A DNA stretch of 64,000 bases from Phyllobacterium sophorae (GTDB lineage Bacteria > Pseudomonadota > Alphaproteobacteria > Rhizobiales > Rhizobiaceae), in assembly GCF_003010965.1 (NCBI RefSeq), contig NZ_PGGM01000005.1, positions 294,387 to 358,386 on the forward strand. Reading direction: 5' to 3'. This document shows, in pieces, positions 27,700 to 37,043 of this stretch; within the stretch, counting starts at the first letter, position 1; every line of letters starts with the position of its first letter. The notes under the pieces were generated by a model. That model worked only from the letters and a program-made list of their open reading frames with translations, was not told the origin of the DNA and did not search any database. The translations under genes were made by a program, and so were the position numbers.

Positions 27700-28200
27700 A
27701 TGGATCAGTTCCAGAATAGCAATACCCCATATCATTCAGCACCAGCGCCGCGCATCGCTTTCATACAAGCGCGATGGCATGCGGAGATCGTCGATCAATG
27801 CCGGATCGGCTTCGAAGGCGAATTGCAACGCCAGGGCGTCACACCGGAGAGATTCGACGTCTATGACGCGCCGGGCTCATTCGATATCCCGCTTCTTGCC
27901 AAGAAGCTGGCAGAGACGGGCCGCTACGAGGCCATCGTTGCTGCGGGTCTGGTCGTCGATGGCGGCATATACAGGCATGATTTTGTTGCTGGAACCGTGG
28001 TCAATGCGCTTCTCATTGCGCAGATGGAAACCGGTGTTCCCATGTTATCGGCCGTGCTGACGCCGCACCACTTCCAGGAACATGCACAACGTATCGACTT
28101 CTTCACCCGGCATTTCCTGACCAAGGGCCAGGAAGCTGCGCGTGCCTGCCTGCAGATCATCAAGACCTTCCGGCAGGTGGCGGAGCTGACCGCTGCGTGA
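27700..28200 (+). CDS. ribH2: 6,7-dimethyl-8-ribityllumazine synthase, type II (RibH2)
   Basis: 166 residues. Starts of the lumazine synthase fold: RIAFIQARWHAEIVDQ (aromatic W for substrate stacking), APGSFDIPLLAKKLAETGRY, VDGGIYRHDFVAGTV (catalytic His in RHDF) and LSAVLTPHHFQEH. These match Brucella RibH2, a decameric type with high immunogenicity, more than the icosahedral RibH1 that normally accompanies ribB/ribE. It condenses a ribityl pyrimidinedione with dihydroxybutanone phosphate in riboflavin synthesis. An FMN riboswitch and AAGGAGAAAG precede it; a terminator follows. Confidence 0.93.
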   Translation: MDQFQNSNTPYHSAPAPRIAFIQARWHAEIVDQCRIGFEGELQRQGVTPERFDVYDAPGSFDIPLLAKKLAETGRYEAIVAAGLVVDGGIYRHDFVAGTVVNALLIAQMETGVPMLSAVLTPHHFQEHAQRIDFFTRHFLTKGQEAARACLQIIKTFRQVAELTAA

Positions 28201-28206
28201 TGCAAT

Positions 28207-28236
28207 GCTGCCCGCTGCGCAAGCGGCGGGCATTTT
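28207..28236 (+). terminator. Terminator after ribH2
   Basis: Stem TGCCCGC/GCGGGCA with an inner GC-rich extension, followed by TTTT. It lies between ribH2 and the convergent NlpC/P60 gene. Confidence 0.8.
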
Positions 28237-28239
28237 GCC

Positions 28240-29112
28240 CTATAACCGCCGTACTGCCGTCGGTTTGCCGTAGAGATAGGCGATGCGGTCAATGGCATCG
28301 CGCAACGGCTCAAGGGTTACGCTCATCGTATGACCGCTGGCATGCAGCAGCATGGAATGGCTCGCCATCATGGCAACATGGCCCTTCCAGAAGACGAAAT
28401 CGCCACGTTGCAGATTTTGATAGTCCTTGTCCGGCTCGATGAGGTCACCGATGGAAGCCGCCTGCATGTCGGTGTCGCGCAAGACAGGCAGCCCGGTCAT
28501 CAGCAGCGAGAGCTGGACCAGACCTGAGCAATCAACACCGAATCCCGATACTCCGCCCCAGAGATAGGGCGTATGCATCAGCGTTTCGGCAACGGCGACG
28601 TGATCGTCCGTCACCTCGTCGACCGGCACCAGGTGCCTGGCTATGACCGCCTCGCCGCTCGGCAGCATACCGTAGAGTGTGCCTCGCCTTTCTTCGCCGC
28701 CTGCAATGGTGACCAGCGAGCCCATGGACAGCGCCTTGGTCCTCGGATACTTCAGATCGGAGCCCGGATAGACGAATGTCCGAGGGGCGATGACGATATG
28801 CGTTGGCTCGCTCGCGCGTCGATCAAGCGTGGTGTCCACCACATAACCGACATAGCCGTCGCGCTCGTTCTGGATCCAGCACCAGCCGTTGTCGTCCTCG
28901 AAGACGAGAACATCATCGCCGTAAAGGACCTGCGTCGTGATGCCGGCATCGCCGCGCGGTTCTGAGCGGACGTCGGCCACGGCGTCGGCAATACGCATCG
29001 GCTTGCCGGAGACGAAGCGCTCTGCCTCGACCATGCCGCGCAGGTTCTCATCGGCAAGGTCGGGCCTGAAGGCGTTCAGCCGTTTGTCCAAGGTCGGTGT
29101 ATCAGCTTTCAA
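28240..29112 (-). CDS. NlpC/P60 family peptidoglycan endopeptidase with SH3b domains
   Basis: 290 residues, no signal peptide. Two bacterial SH3-like domains (residues ~35-165, with ADAVADVRSEP and LMGS-like turns) precede the NlpC/P60 domain with catalytic Cys in GFGVDCSGLVQLSL (residue ~198), His in WKGHVAMMAS and a polar third residue in LLHASGHTM. Such enzymes cleave gamma-D-Glu-diamino acid bonds in cell-wall peptides. The start is TTG overlapping the stop of the upstream MarR gene. The aminopeptidase/NlpC neighbourhood suggests cytoplasmic recycling of wall peptides. Confidence 0.9.
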   Translation of the reverse strand: MKADTPTLDKRLNAFRPDLADENLRGMVEAERFVSGKPMRIADAVADVRSEPRGDAGITTQVLYGDDVLVFEDDNGWCWIQNERDGYVGYVVDTTLDRRASEPTHIVIAPRTFVYPGSDLKYPRTKALSMGSLVTIAGGEERRGTLYGMLPSGEAVIARHLVPVDEVTDDHVAVAETLMHTPYLWGGVSGFGVDCSGLVQLSLLMTGLPVLRDTDMQAASIGDLIEPDKDYQNLQRGDFVFWKGHVAMMASHSMLLHASGHTMSVTLEPLRDAIDRIAYLYGKPTAVRRL

Positions 29113-29459
29113 AGCGGCAGTCCTCTTGCTTTGGCGATAACGAGATCGCCGAGCCTTTCAACATAGAGCGCACCTTTTACCGTTCTCTTGACGAGCACGT
29201 TGCGCTTGTCCTTTTCATCGCGGTGGCGATCGACCAGACCATAGCCCCCCATTGTGTCAAGGGCGCGGGTGATGACAGGTTTTGTCACGCCAAGTTTCGC
29301 CGCCATGCCGCGTATCGTGTGCGGCGGCGGCTCAAGATACACGGTAAGGAGCACTGCCAGCTGCCGCATGGTGAGATCGTGGGCGTCATCGCGCACTTCC
29401 GAAAGGGCGATTTCTTTCCACAATGTCAACGCCTGCATCGGCCTCAGTTCTATCAACAT
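29109..29459 (-). CDS. MarR-type winged-helix regulator
   Basis: 116 residues. Winged-helix core: MRQLAVLLTVYLEPPPHTIRGMAAKLGVTKPVITRALDTM with recognition helix VTKPVITRALD and wing YGLVDRHRDEKDKRNVLV. It is shorter than typical MarR proteins (~140) because the C-terminal dimer helix is brief. It lies between an aminopeptidase and an NlpC/P60 peptidase and is translationally coupled to the latter, so it may regulate this small operon. Ligand unknown. Confidence 0.82.
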   Translation of the reverse strand: MLIELRPMQALTLWKEIALSEVRDDAHDLTMRQLAVLLTVYLEPPPHTIRGMAAKLGVTKPVITRALDTMGGYGLVDRHRDEKDKRNVLVKRTVKGALYVERLGDLVIAKARGLPL

Positions 29460-29525
29460 GCACGGTTTCCGAGATCATTTCGGCTCCGTTCCATTCTAGA
29501 CCTGGCCGCGAAGGGTGCAAGCTGT

Positions 29526-30896
29526 TCATTTGACGGGGAAGCGTTGTTTCAAAAGATGGTAAAGCGCGCGTATTGCCTGCGCTTCGCCGCCAATCGGCGC
29601 ATGCGGCTTTTCGACAGGATTCCAGCCGAAAATATCGAAATGCGCCCAAACGTTCGCCTTGCTCACAAAGCGCTGCAGGAACAGCGCAGCCGTGATCGAC
29701 CCGGCAAACCCGTCGCTCGTCACGTTGTTCATATCGGCGACGCGCGAAGAAAGCTTGCTATCGTAGGGCTGCCACAGCGGCATGCGCCAGAGCGGATCGG
29801 CAACGGCTTCGGAAGCATTGGCAAGATCGAGAGCAAAGGCGTCATCATTCGAATAGAAGGGCGGCAGGTCCGGACCGAGCGCCACCCGTGCTGCACCGGT
29901 CAGCGTTGCCATGTCGATAAGAATCTCGGGTTCCTCGTCATCCGCCAGAGCCAGTGCGTCGGCCAATACCAGGCGTCCCTCCGCATCGGTATTGCCGATC
30001 TCCACCGTCAGGCCCTTGCGGCTGGTCAGCACGTCGCTCGGACGGAAGGCATTGGCGGAAATCGAGTTCTCGACAGCCGGGATCAAAACACGCAGACGCA
30101 CCGGCAATTTCGCGTCCATGATGATGCTTGCCAAAGCCAGGACATTCGCCGCGCCGCCCATGTCCTTCTTCATCAAGAGCATGCTGCTGGAAGGCTTGAT
30201 ATCGAGACCGCCGGTATCAAAGCACACACCTTTGCCGACCAGCGTTACCTTTGGTGCATCCTTCTTGCCCCATTCAAGGTCGATCAATCGCGGTTCCTCG
30301 CTGCCGGCACGGCCAACCGCATGGATCATCGGGAAGTTCTTTTTGAGCAATTCATTGCCCTTGATGACACTGACCGAAGCCTTGTGTTCGTCGCCAGCCT
30401 TGCGCACCGCCGCCTCCAGCGCATCCGGTCCCATATCATTGGTCGGCGTGTTGATGAGATCCCGCGCAAGCGTGACCGCCTTGGCGAGACGCTTGACATC
30501 CGCCTTATCCGCGCCATCCGGCAGCACGAGCGTGACATCAACATCTTCCCTGGCCGTGTAGCGGGCAAATTTGTAACCGCCGAGAAGGAAGGCCAGCGCC
30601 GTGAGGTCAGGCTCGCCGACGGAGCTTGCCAGATGCCAGGAACCCTTCGGCAGGCCGGTTGCGAGTTTTCCAGCGATCAGCCTGGAATCATCCTTTCCGG
30701 TACCAAGCAGGGCTCCCGAAATGTCACCCCTTTCACCGGGGATCACCAATACCCGTCCCGGCTGTCCATCGAAGCCATTCGCGTTGGCCCAGGCGAGCGC
30801 TGCGCTGTCTAAGCCGGCCCTCTCCAGCCCGCCCTTTTGTACGAACCACACGGGCTTGCTAACAGAGGTTTTCTTCCTGGTGATTCCAGCCGGCAT
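29526..30896 (-). CDS. M17 family leucyl aminopeptidase
   Basis: 456 residues. Metal-binding and catalytic blocks of the M17 C-terminal domain are present: VTLVGKGVCFDTGGLDIKPS, LLMKKDMGGAANV, and NTDAEGRLVLADALALA (signature, residues ~310-325). The N-terminal domain is divergent from PepA, as in the PepB-like alphaproteobacterial group. It removes N-terminal residues from peptides using two metal ions. I start at MPAGITRKKTS, preceded by GAGGAGAAA. It is the first of three minus-strand genes with MarR and NlpC/P60. Confidence 0.9.
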   Translation of the reverse strand: MPAGITRKKTSVSKPVWFVQKGGLERAGLDSAALAWANANGFDGQPGRVLVIPGERGDISGALLGTGKDDSRLIAGKLATGLPKGSWHLASSVGEPDLTALAFLLGGYKFARYTAREDVDVTLVLPDGADKADVKRLAKAVTLARDLINTPTNDMGPDALEAAVRKAGDEHKASVSVIKGNELLKKNFPMIHAVGRAGSEEPRLIDLEWGKKDAPKVTLVGKGVCFDTGGLDIKPSSSMLLMKKDMGGAANVLALASIIMDAKLPVRLRVLIPAVENSISANAFRPSDVLTSRKGLTVEIGNTDAEGRLVLADALALADDEEPEILIDMATLTGAARVALGPDLPPFYSNDDAFALDLANASEAVADPLWRMPLWQPYDSKLSSRVADMNNVTSDGFAGSITAALFLQRFVSKANVWAHFDIFGWNPVEKPHAPIGGEAQAIRALYHLLKQRFPVK

Positions 30897-31264
30897 GGCA
30901 ATTTCTCCTCGATCAATCTTCTGCACCCAAGGTAGCGTCGTTAACTGTCCATTAGGGTTAACAGAATATTTCTAAGCGTGGGATTGGGTTAACGCACAGG
31001 GATTTGTGCTGCGGATGGGGCAAACTATGGCAAGCGCAGGCATTATTCAACTTAGAGCGAGATTTGATCATATTGAACCAGTTCTGTTTCGCGGAAGGCG
31101 AGACAATCCACGAGGAAGGTGGCAGGGCCGATGCGCCCCCATCGGACGAAGCCGCCTGACAAGTGGTTGGCCGCCAGCCGGAAACCCGAAGGGCCGGGTG
31201 AATTCGGGCCAAATTCTTCGGGCTTCGGCTTCGTCCCAAATTCCCTCCGGCAGAACGGTTTAAT
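30897..31264. other. 368-base gap upstream of tadD
   Basis: No gene seen. It is divergent between the aminopeptidase and tadD and should hold both promoters. Two GTTAAC sites (30940s-30960s) lie near the aminopeptidase side. Further on is a perfect hairpin CCGATG-CGCCCC-CATCGG (near 31128-31145) and a Gly/Ser-codon-like GGGCTTCGGCTTCG stretch with several overlapping stems just ahead of tadD. Confidence 0.4.
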
Positions 31265-32086
31265 ATGATCAATTCTCGCTCTCATCGCCGCTTCATTTTT
31301 TCCGTCGCCATTCTCGCAGTGGCGGCGGGCATTGCCGGCTGTGCCACCACGGACAGGACGACCACTGGTTCGATCGCACCTGACAGCGCTGGTACGGCCG
31401 TTCCCTCCGGCAATTTCGACCAGATGAACGAACAGCAATTGATGCAGGCATCCACGGGCCTGGGTACGCGATATCAGGCGAACCCAAAGGACAAGACGAC
31501 GGCGATGAAATTTGCCACCGTGCTGCGCATGACCGGTCGCAGCGACCAGGCGCTCGCCGTGATGCGCAGTCTTGCAATTGCCTACCCGCAGGATCGAGAG
31601 GTTCTCGCGGCCTATGGCAAGGCACTTGCGAGCAGCGGAGAGTTTGAAGCTGCACTCGATGCCCTGCGCCGGGCCCAGACCCCGGAATATCCGGACTGGA
31701 AACTGCTTTCGGCTCAAGGTGCGATTCTGGATCAGTTGGGAAAGACCAGCGAAGCTCGTGATCTTTACCGGCAGGCCCTGCAGATTAATGCCAACGAAGC
31801 GTCGATCCTTTCCAACATGGGCATGTCCTACGTGCTTTCCGGGGAGCTGAACACGGCCGAAAGCTATATGCGCAAAGCCGTGACCGCGCCTGGTTCCGAC
31901 AGTCGCGTGCGGCAGAACCTGGCACTGGTTATTGGACTGCAAGGCCGCTTTGACGAAGCAGAGACAATCGCGAAGCAGGAACTTTCGCCCCAACAGGCAC
32001 AAGCGAACGTGCGATATCTGCGATCGATGCTGGCGCAGCAGAACTCCTGGAACATGCTCAAGGACAAGAGCAAACCGAAGAGCTGA
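31265..32086 (+). CDS. tadD: Tetratricopeptide repeat lipoprotein TadD
   Basis: 273 residues. A signal with lipobox IAGCATTD (Cys at ~26) gives an outer-membrane lipoprotein; the rest is four or more TPR units (QALAVMRSLAIAYPQDREVLAAYGKAL, EFEAALDALRRAQ, ARDLYRQALQINANEASILSNMG). TadD is thought to act as pilotin for the CpaC/RcpA secretin of the Flp pilus. It is on the opposite strand from and convergent with the tadC end of the main tad operon, with a two-way terminator between. Confidence 0.9.
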   Translation: MINSRSHRRFIFSVAILAVAAGIAGCATTDRTTTGSIAPDSAGTAVPSGNFDQMNEQQLMQASTGLGTRYQANPKDKTTAMKFATVLRMTGRSDQALAVMRSLAIAYPQDREVLAAYGKALASSGEFEAALDALRRAQTPEYPDWKLLSAQGAILDQLGKTSEARDLYRQALQINANEASILSNMGMSYVLSGELNTAESYMRKAVTAPGSDSRVRQNLALVIGLQGRFDEAETIAKQELSPQQAQANVRYLRSMLAQQNSWNMLKDKSKPKS

Positions 32087-32103
32087 TCTTCCGTTGCAAA
32101 GCT

Positions 32104-32133
32104 AAAAAGGCCGCTCCATCCCGGCGGCTTTTC
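32104..32133. terminator. Bidirectional terminator between tadD and tadC
   Basis: Stem GCCGC/GCGGC extended by A-T pairs, A-run on one side and T-run on the other (AAAAAGGCCGC...GCGGCTTTT), so it can end both convergent transcripts. Confidence 0.8.
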
Positions 32134-32154
32134 CATGTTCGGGAACGTCCCCGG

Positions 32155-33180
32155 TCATTTTGGTGTTGCCGGTCCGAATATGCCGCCCTGTGCCGAAATC
32201 TGGATGAAAGCGGGGCCGAGGATGACAGCAAAGAGTACCGGAAGCAGGAAGACGATCATCGGCACGGTCAATTTCGGCGGCAGCGCAGCGGCTTTCTTCT
32301 CGGCCTCCATCAATCGCGCCTCACGGCTTTCATCGGAAAGGACGCGCAAGGCGCTGCCAATCGACGTTCCATAGCGTTCTGACTGGGTCAATGCCTGCAC
32401 CACGGACTTGACCGTTTCAAGCCCGGTGCGGGTTGCCAGGTTTTCATAGGCCTGGCGGCGTTCCGGCAGAAATGACAATTCGGCGTTGGTCAGGACCAGT
32501 TCCTCCGCCAATTCGGCCGACTGGACACCGATCTCCTCAGAGACTTTCTTGAAGGCCGCCTCGATGGACATGCCGGATTCAACACAGATCAACATCAGGT
32601 CAAGCGCATCCGGCCATGCCAGCTTGATGGATTGCTGGCGTTTCGTAGCGCAGTTCCTCACATAGAGGTTTGGCAGATAGAAGCCGACATACGCACCGGC
32701 AAAACAGGCGGCAACGCGCAGCATCGTTGACTTCTCCGCCAGACCGCCCAGGCCGAAAATCCAGAAGACCGTTAAACCCAGCGTCACGAATGGCAACCCG
32801 AAACGCGCCGCCAGAAAGATGTTCAGAGCATTCTGGCCGCGAAATCCGGCCGTGCGCAGGGAAGTTACCGTCTTTTCATCCGCAAGGGCACGTTGCAGAT
32901 CCAGTCGCTCGACGAACTGCCTGACCCCTTGCCGCTCCGCCAACCGCAACGAACCGGCGCCATTCTTGCGCCGGCCTTCACTCTCAGTCGCCATCCGGGC
33001 GCGCTCGCGTGACCTGATCTGATCCCGCTCCAACGCCACCGATTTCATTCGCGATTTCAGGTCCGAGCCAGACAGCATAGGCATCAGGAAAGTCATGAGG
33101 GTCGCAAAGATCGATACGCCGACAAGCACCGCGAAGATAAAGGCCGGGTCGTGCATTGCTTTGGAAATGGTGGTGAGCAT
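32155..33180 (-). CDS. tadC: Flp pilus inner-membrane platform protein TadC
   Basis: 341 residues of the T2SSF family. Membrane segments at residues ~15-35, ~120-160 and ~300-325, with the cytoplasmic helical domain containing WPDALDLMLICVESGMSIEAAF and TKSVVQALTQSERYGTSIGSAL. I start at MLTTISKAMHD (GAGAGAGGCT upstream); the longer frame runs into tadB. TadB and TadC form the platform to which the CpaF ATPase couples. Last gene of the cpaB-tadC operon. Confidence 0.92.
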   Translation of the reverse strand: MLTTISKAMHDPAFIFAVLVGVSIFATLMTFLMPMLSGSDLKSRMKSVALERDQIRSRERARMATESEGRRKNGAGSLRLAERQGVRQFVERLDLQRALADEKTVTSLRTAGFRGQNALNIFLAARFGLPFVTLGLTVFWIFGLGGLAEKSTMLRVAACFAGAYVGFYLPNLYVRNCATKRQQSIKLAWPDALDLMLICVESGMSIEAAFKKVSEEIGVQSAELAEELVLTNAELSFLPERRQAYENLATRTGLETVKSVVQALTQSERYGTSIGSALRVLSDESREARLMEAEKKAAALPPKLTVPMIVFLLPVLFAVILGPAFIQISAQGGIFGPATPK

Positions 33181-33206
33181 CTGGAGCCTCTCTCCCGGAA
33201 TTCGCA

Positions 33207-34220
33207 TCAGAACTTGAAATTGATCATTTTCTTCATGATCAGGATACCGATGGCCATCCAGGTTGCCGCACAGCCCAGGATCACATGGCCCGTGTCGGTC
33301 TGGAACAGCACCATGATGTATTGCGGGCTTGTGAGGTAGACCAGTGTCGCGACGATGAAAGGCAAGGCACCGATGATATAGGCCGACGCCTTTGCTTCCA
33401 TGGACAACGCCTGGACCTTCGCAGCCATTTTTTTCCGGTCGCGCAACACACGCGAGAGATTGCCGAGCGCTTCGGAAAGGTTGCCGCCCGCTTGTGACTG
33501 GATCTGGATGACGATACCGAAGAAGCTTGCTTCCGGACACGGCATATATTCCGACATGCGCATCGAGGATTCCGGAATACTGATGCCAACCTGCTGCGCA
33601 TCGACCATCCGGCGAAATTCAGTGCGGACAGGTTCCTGCGCTTCCTGAGCAATAAGCCGAATTCCGTCATTGAGCGGCAGGCCGGAGCGAAGCGCGCGCA
33701 CAATCACATCGATGGAATTGGGAAACTCGTGGAGAAACGCCTTGATGCGACGGCTGCGCCTGAAATAGACCAACCATCGCGGCAGACCGAAGGCACCGGC
33801 AAGAAACAATCCGGGCGCCAGATAGAGCGGCGATCCAAGAAACAGGCCCAATATGGTGACGATAACGCCGGCAATGACCGAGTAAACATAAAAGCGCGCA
33901 ACGGGTACCTTCATTCCGGCCTGGACGATCAGCATCTTCAAAGGCGGAGACTTGATATTCTTGTCACGCAATTTCTGGCGCTGCTCGATATCCTTCAGCG
34001 TATCCAGAACAGACTTGCGGCGTTTGACAGCTTCGGCCTGCTTGTCCCGCACAGTAAATTTGCCAAGACTGTCCGTTGCGGCCAGCTTGACGCTTTTCAG
34101 CCGCTCATCTGATTTTTTCTGCCAGGCGATCGATTCAAAAAAGACGACATAGGCAAGGGCAGCAAATGTCAGGGCGACGAGAGCGACAAAAAGGATCTGC
34201 GCCAGACTAAGCCCGAACAT
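33207..34220 (-). CDS. tadB: Flp pilus inner-membrane platform protein TadB
   Basis: 337 residues. N-terminal helix (LAQILFVALVALTFAALAYVVF), two central helices, then the T2SSF domain (FLHEFPNSIDVIVRALRSGLPLNDGIRLIAQE and QAGGNLSEALGNLSRVLRDR), ending with two helices (PFIVATLVYLTSPQYIMVLF, HVILGCAATWMAIGI). Sits between cpaF and tadC with short gaps. Confidence 0.93.
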   Translation of the reverse strand: MFGLSLAQILFVALVALTFAALAYVVFFESIAWQKKSDERLKSVKLAATDSLGKFTVRDKQAEAVKRRKSVLDTLKDIEQRQKLRDKNIKSPPLKMLIVQAGMKVPVARFYVYSVIAGVIVTILGLFLGSPLYLAPGLFLAGAFGLPRWLVYFRRSRRIKAFLHEFPNSIDVIVRALRSGLPLNDGIRLIAQEAQEPVRTEFRRMVDAQQVGISIPESSMRMSEYMPCPEASFFGIVIQIQSQAGGNLSEALGNLSRVLRDRKKMAAKVQALSMEAKASAYIIGALPFIVATLVYLTSPQYIMVLFQTDTGHVILGCAATWMAIGILIMKKMINFKF

Positions 34221-34235
34221 GGATGGGTCCTCCGG

Positions 34236-35708
34236 TCATGCCTTTGCCGTTTCCATCGAGTCGAGCGCGTGCGCAAGGCGGCGGTCTTCATTGAAATAAC
34301 GAGCCCTTTCCCAGAAATGGGGCCGGCTGATGCCGGTCGAGACGTGCTGCCCGGTAAGCCGGCCATTGGCGTCCTCGCCGGTGATCTGATAATTCATGAG
34401 ATCTTGCGTAATGATCACGTCACCTTCCATGCCGGTAACCTCGGTCACATGGGTGATCCGGCGCGAACCGTCGCGAAGGCGCGCCGCCTGAATGATGATG
34501 TCGACTGAACCGACGATGATTTCGCGAACCGTTCGTTGCGGCAGGGCAAAACCGCCCATCGCGATCATGGATTCGATACGGCTGAGGCATTCTCTTGGAC
34601 TGTTGGAGTGAATGGTTCCCATGGAACCGTCATGGCCGGTGTTCATCGCCGACAGCAGATCAAAGACTTCCGGTCCGCGCACCTCGCCGACGATGATCCG
34701 CTCCGGTCGCATGCGCAGGCAGTTCTTGACGAGATCACGCATGGTGATTTCGCCCTCGCCTTCCAGATTGGCCGGTCTTGTTTCAAGGCGCACCACATGC
34801 GGTTGCTGCAATTGCAGTTCCGCCGAGTCCTCGCAGGTGATAATGCGCTCATCCTTGTCGATATAATTCGTCAGACAGTTTAGCAGCGTGGTCTTGCCGG
34901 AACCCGTACCGCCGGAAATGACGATATTGCAGCGGACGCGGCCAATGATCTGCAGCAATTCCGCCCCGGCTGGAGAAATCGCACCGAAACGCACGAGCTG
35001 GTCAAGGGTCAGCTTGTCCTTCTTGAATTTGCGGATGGTCAGGACCGGTCCGTCAATCGCGAGTGGCGGCGCGATGACGTTGACGCGGGAGCCATCCGGC
35101 AAGCGCGCATCGCAGATGGGGCTCGATTCATCGACCCGGCGGCCCACCTGGCTGACGATGCGCTGGCAAATATTCAAAAGCTGCTGGTTGTCCCGGAAAC
35201 GGACGCCAGACTCCTGTACCTTGCCGAGCACTTCGATATAGGTTTTGCGCGCACCATTGACCATGATGTCGGCAATGTCATCCCTAGCCAGCAGCGGCTC
35301 GAGCGGGCCATAACCAAGAACATCGTTACAGATGTCGTCGAGCAGTTCTTCCTGCTCGGAAATCGACATGGCGAAGTTCTTGATCGCGATGATGTCATTG
35401 ACGATATCGCGTATTTCCTCGCGCGCGACTTCGGAATCGAGCTTGGACAGTTGCGCCAGATCGATCGTGTCGATCAGCGCGGCGAACACCTGGGATTTGG
35501 TGTCGTAGTAGGCATCGTTCTTTTCGCGCAGCGGCATGAGAGGCTTTGGCGCTTCGACGGGCGAACGCTTTGGCTCGAGAATATCCCGCGGCAGTCGTGC
35601 CGCCTCGGTTGCCATTATCCCGGGAGCGGGCAACGCGGTTTCAAGCGCTACCGCCCGAAATTCCTGAACCTGGTGATTTGCACCGGCATTGCCGCGTTTA
35701 CCGAACAT
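34236..35708 (-). CDS. cpaF: Flp pilus assembly ATPase CpaF/TadA
   Basis: 490 residues of the secretion-ATPase superfamily. Walker A in [19 protein letters not shown] (residues ~266-284), Asp box [16 protein letters not shown], Walker [18 protein letters not shown] and His box [18 protein letters not shown]. It powers Flp pilus extension and probably retraction from the cytoplasmic face. 18 bases below cpaE, 15 above tadB. Confidence 0.96.
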   Translation of the reverse strand: MFGKRGNAGANHQVQEFRAVALETALPAPGIMATEAARLPRDILEPKRSPVEAPKPLMPLREKNDAYYDTKSQVFAALIDTIDLAQLSKLDSEVAREEIRDIVNDIIAIKNFAMSISEQEELLDDICNDVLGYGPLEPLLARDDIADIMVNGARKTYIEVLGKVQESGVRFRDNQQLLNICQRIVSQVGRRVDESSPICDARLPDGSRVNVIAPPLAIDGPVLTIRKFKKDKLTLDQLVRFGAISPAGAELLQIIGRVRCNIVISGGTGSGKTTLLNCLTNYIDKDERIITCEDSAELQLQQPHVVRLETRPANLEGEGEITMRDLVKNCLRMRPERIIVGEVRGPEVFDLLSAMNTGHDGSMGTIHSNSPRECLSRIESMIAMGGFALPQRTVREIIVGSVDIIIQAARLRDGSRRITHVTEVTGMEGDVIITQDLMNYQITGEDANGRLTGQHVSTGISRPHFWERARYFNEDRRLAHALDSMETAKA

Positions 35709-35726
35709 GATGCCTCTTCAATTCCA

Positions 35727-37010
35727 CTATTTCTTGCGCTTCAGCTTGGATAGAACAGCTGCCAGCCCCGGTTTCTTCTTGGCCTTCAGCGTTATGCGGC
35801 CGGTGAGAATGTGTGCCATTTCGTTGACAGTCTGGACGATCGGATTGGCAGCATCGGTTTCCGCCAGCATCCGTCCATTGTTTGCCGCGCTGCCGAACAG
35901 CGCCGGTTCAAACGGCACGGTGGCGATTGGCAGGATTCCAAGTGGACCACAAAAATCCAATGGCGCGATTTCCGGACGTTTCGGAACGCCAACCTGGTTG
36001 AGAACGAGACGCGGCGGCGCATCGTTGGGGCGAAGCTGTTTCAACGTATCAAGCAGGTTCTTGGTATTGCGAAGATTTGCCAGTTCCGGCGATGCGACGA
36101 TGACGACCTCGTCTGCCCTGGCCAGCGTGGTGCGTGTCCAGCCATTCCATGAATGCGGCACATCGAGAATGACGTGCGGAACGGATCTCTGTGCTACATC
36201 GATCAGGTGCGCGAAGGAATCGTCGCGAAAATCGAAGACACGATCAAGTGTCGATGGTGCCGCAAGAAGCGACAGGTTCTCGGCGCATTGCGCAAGCAGC
36301 CGATCGAGATAGACGTCGTCGATCCGCTCTGGGGAGAACACGGCTTCCGCGATCCCTTGTGCCGGGTCCTGGTCGAAATTGATGTTTGCCGTGCCATAGG
36401 GCAGGTCCATATCGGCAATCACCACCTCGCTCTTGAAGAGCGAGGAGATTGCCCAGGCGATGTTATGGGCAATCGTCGAGGCACCGACCCCTCCCTTGGC
36501 ACCGATGAATGCAATGGAAGTGCCGAGAGGCTTCGCCTCCGGGTCCACGAACAACCCGCCGATCACGCCAACAATGTCGGGCAAATCGATCGGGGCGACC
36601 ATGTATTCGGAAACGCCATTGCGGATAAGTTCGCGATAGAGCCAGACATCGTTGAAATGACCGATGATGACAACTTTCGTGCTCGGATCGCAAACCTCCG
36701 ACAGCGCAGCAAGACTCTGCAGCATGTCGCGCGGCGCGGCCGATGTTTCAAGCAGAACGAGATTGGGCGTCGATACGGTCTGAAACAGTTCTACTGCGCG
36801 CTCGATGCCACCCATGTGGACCTGTGCGTGGGTCTTCGCCATGCGGCGGTCTTCATTGGCGCGCGCGATCTGTCTTGCAACCGCGTCCGTCTCGCAAAAC
36901 GCCTGGATCGAAATGCGAGGAATTGGCCGAAAGGCTTGCAGACCCATTCCTGCGGACCGCTCGCTGCCATCCCCGGATTGATTTTCTGTTTCGAAGGCCA
37001 ATTGACTCAT
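35727..37010 (-). CDS. cpaE: Pilus assembly localisation ATPase CpaE/TadZ
   Basis: 427 residues. A receiver-like N-terminal domain (residues ~60-150, e.g. VKVVIIGHFNDVWLYRELIR) is followed by a ParA/MinD-type ATPase with deviant Walker A SIAFIGAKGGVGASTIAHNI (~residue 160) and VIADMDLPYGTANINFDQD. CpaE/TadZ places the pilus machine at a pole. The receiver-like part lacks an obvious full set of phospho-acceptor residues, as is usual for TadZ. Confidence 0.93.
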   Translation of the reverse strand: MSQLAFETENQSGDGSERSAGMGLQAFRPIPRISIQAFCETDAVARQIARANEDRRMAKTHAQVHMGGIERAVELFQTVSTPNLVLLETSAAPRDMLQSLAALSEVCDPSTKVVIIGHFNDVWLYRELIRNGVSEYMVAPIDLPDIVGVIGGLFVDPEAKPLGTSIAFIGAKGGVGASTIAHNIAWAISSLFKSEVVIADMDLPYGTANINFDQDPAQGIAEAVFSPERIDDVYLDRLLAQCAENLSLLAAPSTLDRVFDFRDDSFAHLIDVAQRSVPHVILDVPHSWNGWTRTTLARADEVVIVASPELANLRNTKNLLDTLKQLRPNDAPPRLVLNQVGVPKRPEIAPLDFCGPLGILPIATVPFEPALFGSAANNGRMLAETDAANPIVQTVNEMAHILTGRITLKAKKKPGLAAVLSKLKRKK

Positions 37011-37043
37011 TTTAGCATTCCGCTTTTCGAAGAGAGGTGCTTA

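Noticed and set aside
31052..32002. 316-residue minus-strand frame opposite tadD
   Set aside because: Antisense to a clear TPR lipoprotein; no domain.
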